Origin: Lachnospiraceae bacterium
Lineage (GTDB): Bacteria > Bacillota > Clostridia > Lachnospirales > Lachnospiraceae
Assembly (NCBI GenBank): GCA_015056735.1
Contig: SVFT01000014.1
Location: 1 to 64,000, forward strand
Reading direction: 5' to 3'
DNA: 64,000 nt
Part shown: one piece after another, positions 60,688-64,000 of the stretch
Position numbering within the stretch: the first letter of the stretch is position 1
How the letters are laid out: each line of letters begins with the position of its first letter
Translations under genes and position numbers: made by a program
The notes under the pieces: model-generated
The model's input: the letters and a program-made list of their open reading frames with translations, nothing else
What the model was told of the DNA's origin: nothing
Databases searched by the model: none

Positions 60688-61752
60688 ATGAAAGCAGAAA
60701 AAGATCCCAAAACAGGAAAGTGGCTGATTCAGTATCGGTATACCGACTGGCAAGGGAAAAGGCGCAAGTCCATGAAGCGTGGATTTGCAACAAAACGGGA
60801 GGCAGAAGAATGGGCGAGAGACTTTCTTTCAAAGAAATCTCCAGATTTCAATATGAAGTTTAAGAATTTCGTTGATCTGTACTTTGAGGATATGGAGACA
60901 AGGCTCAGGGCGAGCACGGTAACCCGTAAGCACTATCTTATAGATCTTAAGATACTTCCATATTTTGGAGAAAAGCCGATCAACGAGATATCTGTTTCTG
61001 ATATAAGAACATGGCAAAATATGATGCTTAAAGAAGATTATTCACAAACATATCTTCGGACCATGAACAATGAGATCAAAGCAATCTTTAACTATGCAGT
61101 CAAATATTATGACCTGCCTCATAACCCGTGTGTTAAAGCAGGAACGATAGGCAGACATAATGCTGATGAGATGGAATTTTGGACAAAGGATGAGTTTGAT
61201 CAGTTTATCGAGACGATGATGAAGAAGAGACAGTCCTATCTGGCATTTATGATCCTCTACTGGACTGGAATGCGTCTTGGAGAACTGTTGGCTCTTACAA
61301 TCGGAGATATTGATATGGAGAACAGGGAGATATCCATTACCAAATCACTTCAAAGAATGAAGGGGGTGGATGTGGTTACCGAGCCAAAGACCAGAAGAGG
61401 TATCCGCACGATCAGCGTTCCTAAATTCTTGATTGCTGATATTCAGGATTATATCAATAGCCTCTATAAGCCGGAAAAGACAGACAGACTTCTGCCTATC
61501 ACAAAATATTTTCTTGAGCATGAGATTAAGAGAGGAATAAAGGAGAGCGGTGTCAAGGATATACACATCCACTGTCTCAGGCACTCTAACTGTGCGCTGC
61601 TTGCATCACTTGGCTTTACTCCGGTCGAAATAGCTGAGAGGCTTGGTCATGAAAAGGTAGAGACAACTCTAAATATCTATTCGCATGTAATGCCGGAAAA
61701 GAGAAATGGTGTTGCGGACAGGCTTGATCGTCTTTATGAGGAGGGGATGTAG
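60688..61752 (+). CDS. Tyrosine recombinase/integrase
   Basis: TGMRLGELLALTIGDID; HCLRHSNCALLASLGFTPVEIAERLGHEKVETTLNIYSHV catalytic motifs. Confidence 0.95.
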   Translation: MKAEKDPKTGKWLIQYRYTDWQGKRRKSMKRGFATKREAEEWARDFLSKKSPDFNMKFKNFVDLYFEDMETRLRASTVTRKHYLIDLKILPYFGEKPINEISVSDIRTWQNMMLKEDYSQTYLRTMNNEIKAIFNYAVKYYDLPHNPCVKAGTIGRHNADEMEFWTKDEFDQFIETMMKKRQSYLAFMILYWTGMRLGELLALTIGDIDMENREISITKSLQRMKGVDVVTEPKTRRGIRTISVPKFLIADIQDYINSLYKPEKTDRLLPITKYFLEHEIKRGIKESGVKDIHIHCLRHSNCALLASLGFTPVEIAERLGHEKVETTLNIYSHVMPEKRNGVADRLDRLYEEGM

Positions 61753-62111
61753 TGAGTGGACTGGATAAGAACAGGTTTCGTAATCAGAGTATGTGCTTCC
61801 GAGCATCTTATGAAGAACGCCGGATGATTGAGGAGCGCATAAAGATCAGCGGAATACCCAAAGGCAGATTTTATCTTGATTCTGCGTTGAAATCAAAGAT
61901 CATCATATCTGTCGGAAAGTTTGAAAGCGATAAGCTGAGTCTTGAAATCCGCAGACTTCGACAGGCTTTGGAAGATGCCGGGACAGACGATAATGATCTG
62001 TATGCTGCTTTGGTGGATTGCCGGGCACTTTTTGAGCAGATGATCATTACGCTTGAGTGTAATTACGATAATCCGGCACACCGGGTACGTGATGTACCCG
62101 AAGAAAAATAA
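61752..62111 (+). CDS. MobC-like mobilization accessory protein
   Basis: RNQSMCFRASYEERRMIEERIKISGIPKGRFYLDSAL; GTG start overlapping int stop. Confidence 0.6.
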   Translation: MSGLDKNRFRNQSMCFRASYEERRMIEERIKISGIPKGRFYLDSALKSKIIISVGKFESDKLSLEIRRLRQALEDAGTDDNDLYAALVDCRALFEQMIITLECNYDNPAHRVRDVPEEK

Positions 62112-62248
62112 ATGCCCTTGCAATCAGCAAGGACATTCATCACTGAAACTTAAGGACGAGCCTTTGTTCCAATGAATCTCGCAAATTTATTATAACAGAG
62201 GCTCTCCCGGATGTTAATACCCATTTTTCGGAAAGGAGGGCTATATTT

Positions 62249-62926
62249 ATGCCTATTTTTAAGGAAATCAAAGAACATTTGACCGCCAGACAGGTTGCTG
62301 AACACTATGGTCTGAAGGTCGGAAGAAACGGAATGGCTTGTTGTCCGTTCCATGATGATAAGCATCCGAGCATGAAGATCGACACCGGTTATTACTGCTT
62401 TGGATGCGGTGCACATGGCGATGCCATTGGGTATGTTGCTCAGATGTATTGTCTGTCTCAGTACGATGCGGCCTGCAAGCTTGTCGAGGATTTTTCTCTT
62501 CCGATAGAGACGCATCCTACAGATGAGCGTGAGCAGGAAAAAGCCAGGATGAAGTGGCGAAAGGAAAAGGAGGAGCGGGATAAGATCATCCATATCAAGG
62601 ATCGTTTCAAGAAATGGTGCTTTGTGCAGATAGATATCCTTCATGAAGCAGAGGACGGAATACAGCAAATTAAGGACAGTTTTTGGAACGCCACACCGGA
62701 TGAAGTGTTCGGATCACCAGAGTTTGAAACCGCTGTAAACGCAGAGCCATTCATAGGATACTGGCTGGATATCCTTTGCCTGGGAACAGACGAGGAACGT
62801 ATCGAATTATTCACAAACGGAAGAGGGGAGGTGGAACGCTATGTCAGAAAAGTCGCAGGAGCCGTCGAAAGACGCCTGGGAGGAAGTCGGACAGATACTG
62901 GATACGGAATGCAGCAGTGTGGATGA
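62249..62926 (+). CDS. CHC2 zinc-finger primase-like protein
   Basis: GLKVGRNGMACCPFHDDKHPSMKIDTGYYCFGCGAHGDAIGYV. Confidence 0.88.
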   Translation: MPIFKEIKEHLTARQVAEHYGLKVGRNGMACCPFHDDKHPSMKIDTGYYCFGCGAHGDAIGYVAQMYCLSQYDAACKLVEDFSLPIETHPTDEREQEKARMKWRKEKEERDKIIHIKDRFKKWCFVQIDILHEAEDGIQQIKDSFWNATPDEVFGSPEFETAVNAEPFIGYWLDILCLGTDEERIELFTNGRGEVERYVRKVAGAVERRLGGSRTDTGYGMQQCG

Positions 62927-64000
62927 TATCAGGCTTGATCTTGAGAAAGGTGATAAAGGAGGAGTGAAACAGACCATAGAGAATTGCATGACAGTGTTTT
63001 ATCGTGATCCCATGCTGAAAGGGGCAATACGAAAAAATGAGCTTACCTGCCGCCTGGATCTCAAAATGAAGACGGGATGGAAAAGAAGTCTTTCCGGTAA
63101 TCTGACAGAAGTTGATGAGTATCAGATACAACGATATATGGAAAGAAATTACGGGTTGAGAAGCGAGAATAACATCAATAAGGCAATACATATCATTGCG
63201 AGTGAAAACGGATATCATCCGATCAAACAGTATCTGGAATCTCTTGAGTGGGATGGGGAAGAACGTATCAAACATGTTATGACAAAATATCTTGGCGTTG
63301 ATGAGGATGAGTACTCGGAAGCTCTTATGAAACTTTTGCTGATGGCCGCTATAAAACGGATCTATGAACCTGGGTGTAAGTATGACATTATGGTCTGTGC
63401 TGTCGGTGGTCAGGGCGCCGGAAAATCAACTTTTTTCCGCTTTCTGGCGATCAACGATGACTGGTTCTCCGATGACCTTAAAAAGATCGATGATGAACAG
63501 GTATACAGGAAAATGCAGGGACATTGGTTTATAGAAATGTCGGAAATGCTCGGAACGGTAAACGCAAAAAGTATCGAGGAGATTAAATCCTTTCTCAGCC
63601 GGACGAAAGAAACATATAAGGTTCCGTATGAAAAATATCCGGAGGACAGACCGAGACAGTGTGTATTTGTCGGAACATCCAATGATCTGCAGTTTTTGCC
63701 GTTTGATATGACCGGAAACAGAAGATTTGCACCGATCATGGTTCATCCGGAAAGAGTTGAAAAGCATATCCTAGAGGATGAGGAAGAGGCGCGTGCTTAT
63801 ATGGTGCAGGTATGGGCGGAAGCGATGGCTCTGTATCGTAAAAGCGCACGTCATGATCTGAAACTTCCAAAGGATATGGAGGTGCATCTGAAAGAGCTTC
63901 AGAAAGAATTTATGCCGGAAGATACAAATATCGGGATTATCCAAGCGTGGCTTGATAGTTGTGGTGAGGAATATGTATGCAGCAGGATGATCTTTGAACT
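62841..64000 (+). CDS. VapE-like (virulence-associated E) P-loop protein, incomplete at window end
   Basis: Open frame from ATG 62841 to window end; AVGGQGAGKSTFFRFLA Walker A; WFIEMSEMLG; TSNDLQFLPFDMTGNRRF. Absent from the supplied ORF track because no stop lies in the window. Confidence 0.85.
   Translation, partial: MSEKSQEPSKDAWEEVGQILDTECSSVDDIRLDLEKGDKGGVKQTIENCMTVFYRDPMLKGAIRKNELTCRLDLKMKTGWKRSLSGNLTEVDEYQIQRYMERNYGLRSENNINKAIHIIASENGYHPIKQYLESLEWDGEERIKHVMTKYLGVDEDEYSEALMKLLLMAAIKRIYEPGCKYDIMVCAVGGQGAGKSTFFRFLAINDDWFSDDLKKIDDEQVYRKMQGHWFIEMSEMLGTVNAKSIEEIKSFLSRTKETYKVPYEKYPEDRPRQCVFVGTSNDLQFLPFDMTGNRRFAPIMVHPERVEKHILEDEEEARAYMVQVWAEAMALYRKSARHDLKLPKDMEVHLKELQKEFMPEDTNIGIIQAWLDSCGEEYVCSRMIFE

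Larger units (their letters stand above)
59623..64000. mobile_element. Left part of an integrative element inserted at the guaA-like 3' end
   Basis: XRE, Xis-like, Int, MobC-like, CHC2 primase and VapE-like genes; continues beyond window. Confidence 0.85.

Overview
Window from a low/mid-GC Firmicutes chromosome. Protein sequences and codon usage suggest Lachnospiraceae (inference). The backbone holds a large ribosomal-protein supercluster (rpsJ to rplQ, about 8.9-25.3 kb, with secY, adk, map, infA, rpoA), then ecfA-ecfA-ecfT-truA, a LytS/LytTR pair next to a CstA-family transporter, rplM-rpsI, several transporters, a hybrid histidine kinase, gdhA and guaA. Three accessory regions interrupt it. 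(1) About 35.36-37.95 kb: a recombinase-less 2.6 kb cassette (M20 peptidase plus a lipoprotein-type acetolactate decarboxylase), bounded by a perfect 19-bp direct repeat of the rpsI 3' end, followed by gene remnants. (2) About 50.6-57.5 kb, downstream of guaA: a BsuBI/PstI-like restriction-modification system followed by a two-gene module of unknown function (winged-helix + HEPN/DUF4145-like protein; double winged-helix protein), bracketed by 11-bp-phased doublets TGGTTGCA-NNN-TGGTTGCAAAA that occur three times. (3) From about 59.6 kb to the window end: an integrative element (XRE, Xis, tyrosine integrase, MobC-like, CHC2 primase, VapE-like) sitting at the 3' end of a second, GATase-less guaA-like gene. 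Recurrent 'terminator hairpin + 11-bp doublet' architecture at island edges, a perfect 30-bp-arm REP-like hairpin placed between two convergent stop codons, a 200-bp palindrome after rplQ, and three 33-bp-period repeats upstream of a DUF4143-type ATPase are the most unusual non-coding signals. No CRISPR array, rRNA or tRNA was recognised. All assignments come from reading the sequence; no searches were run.
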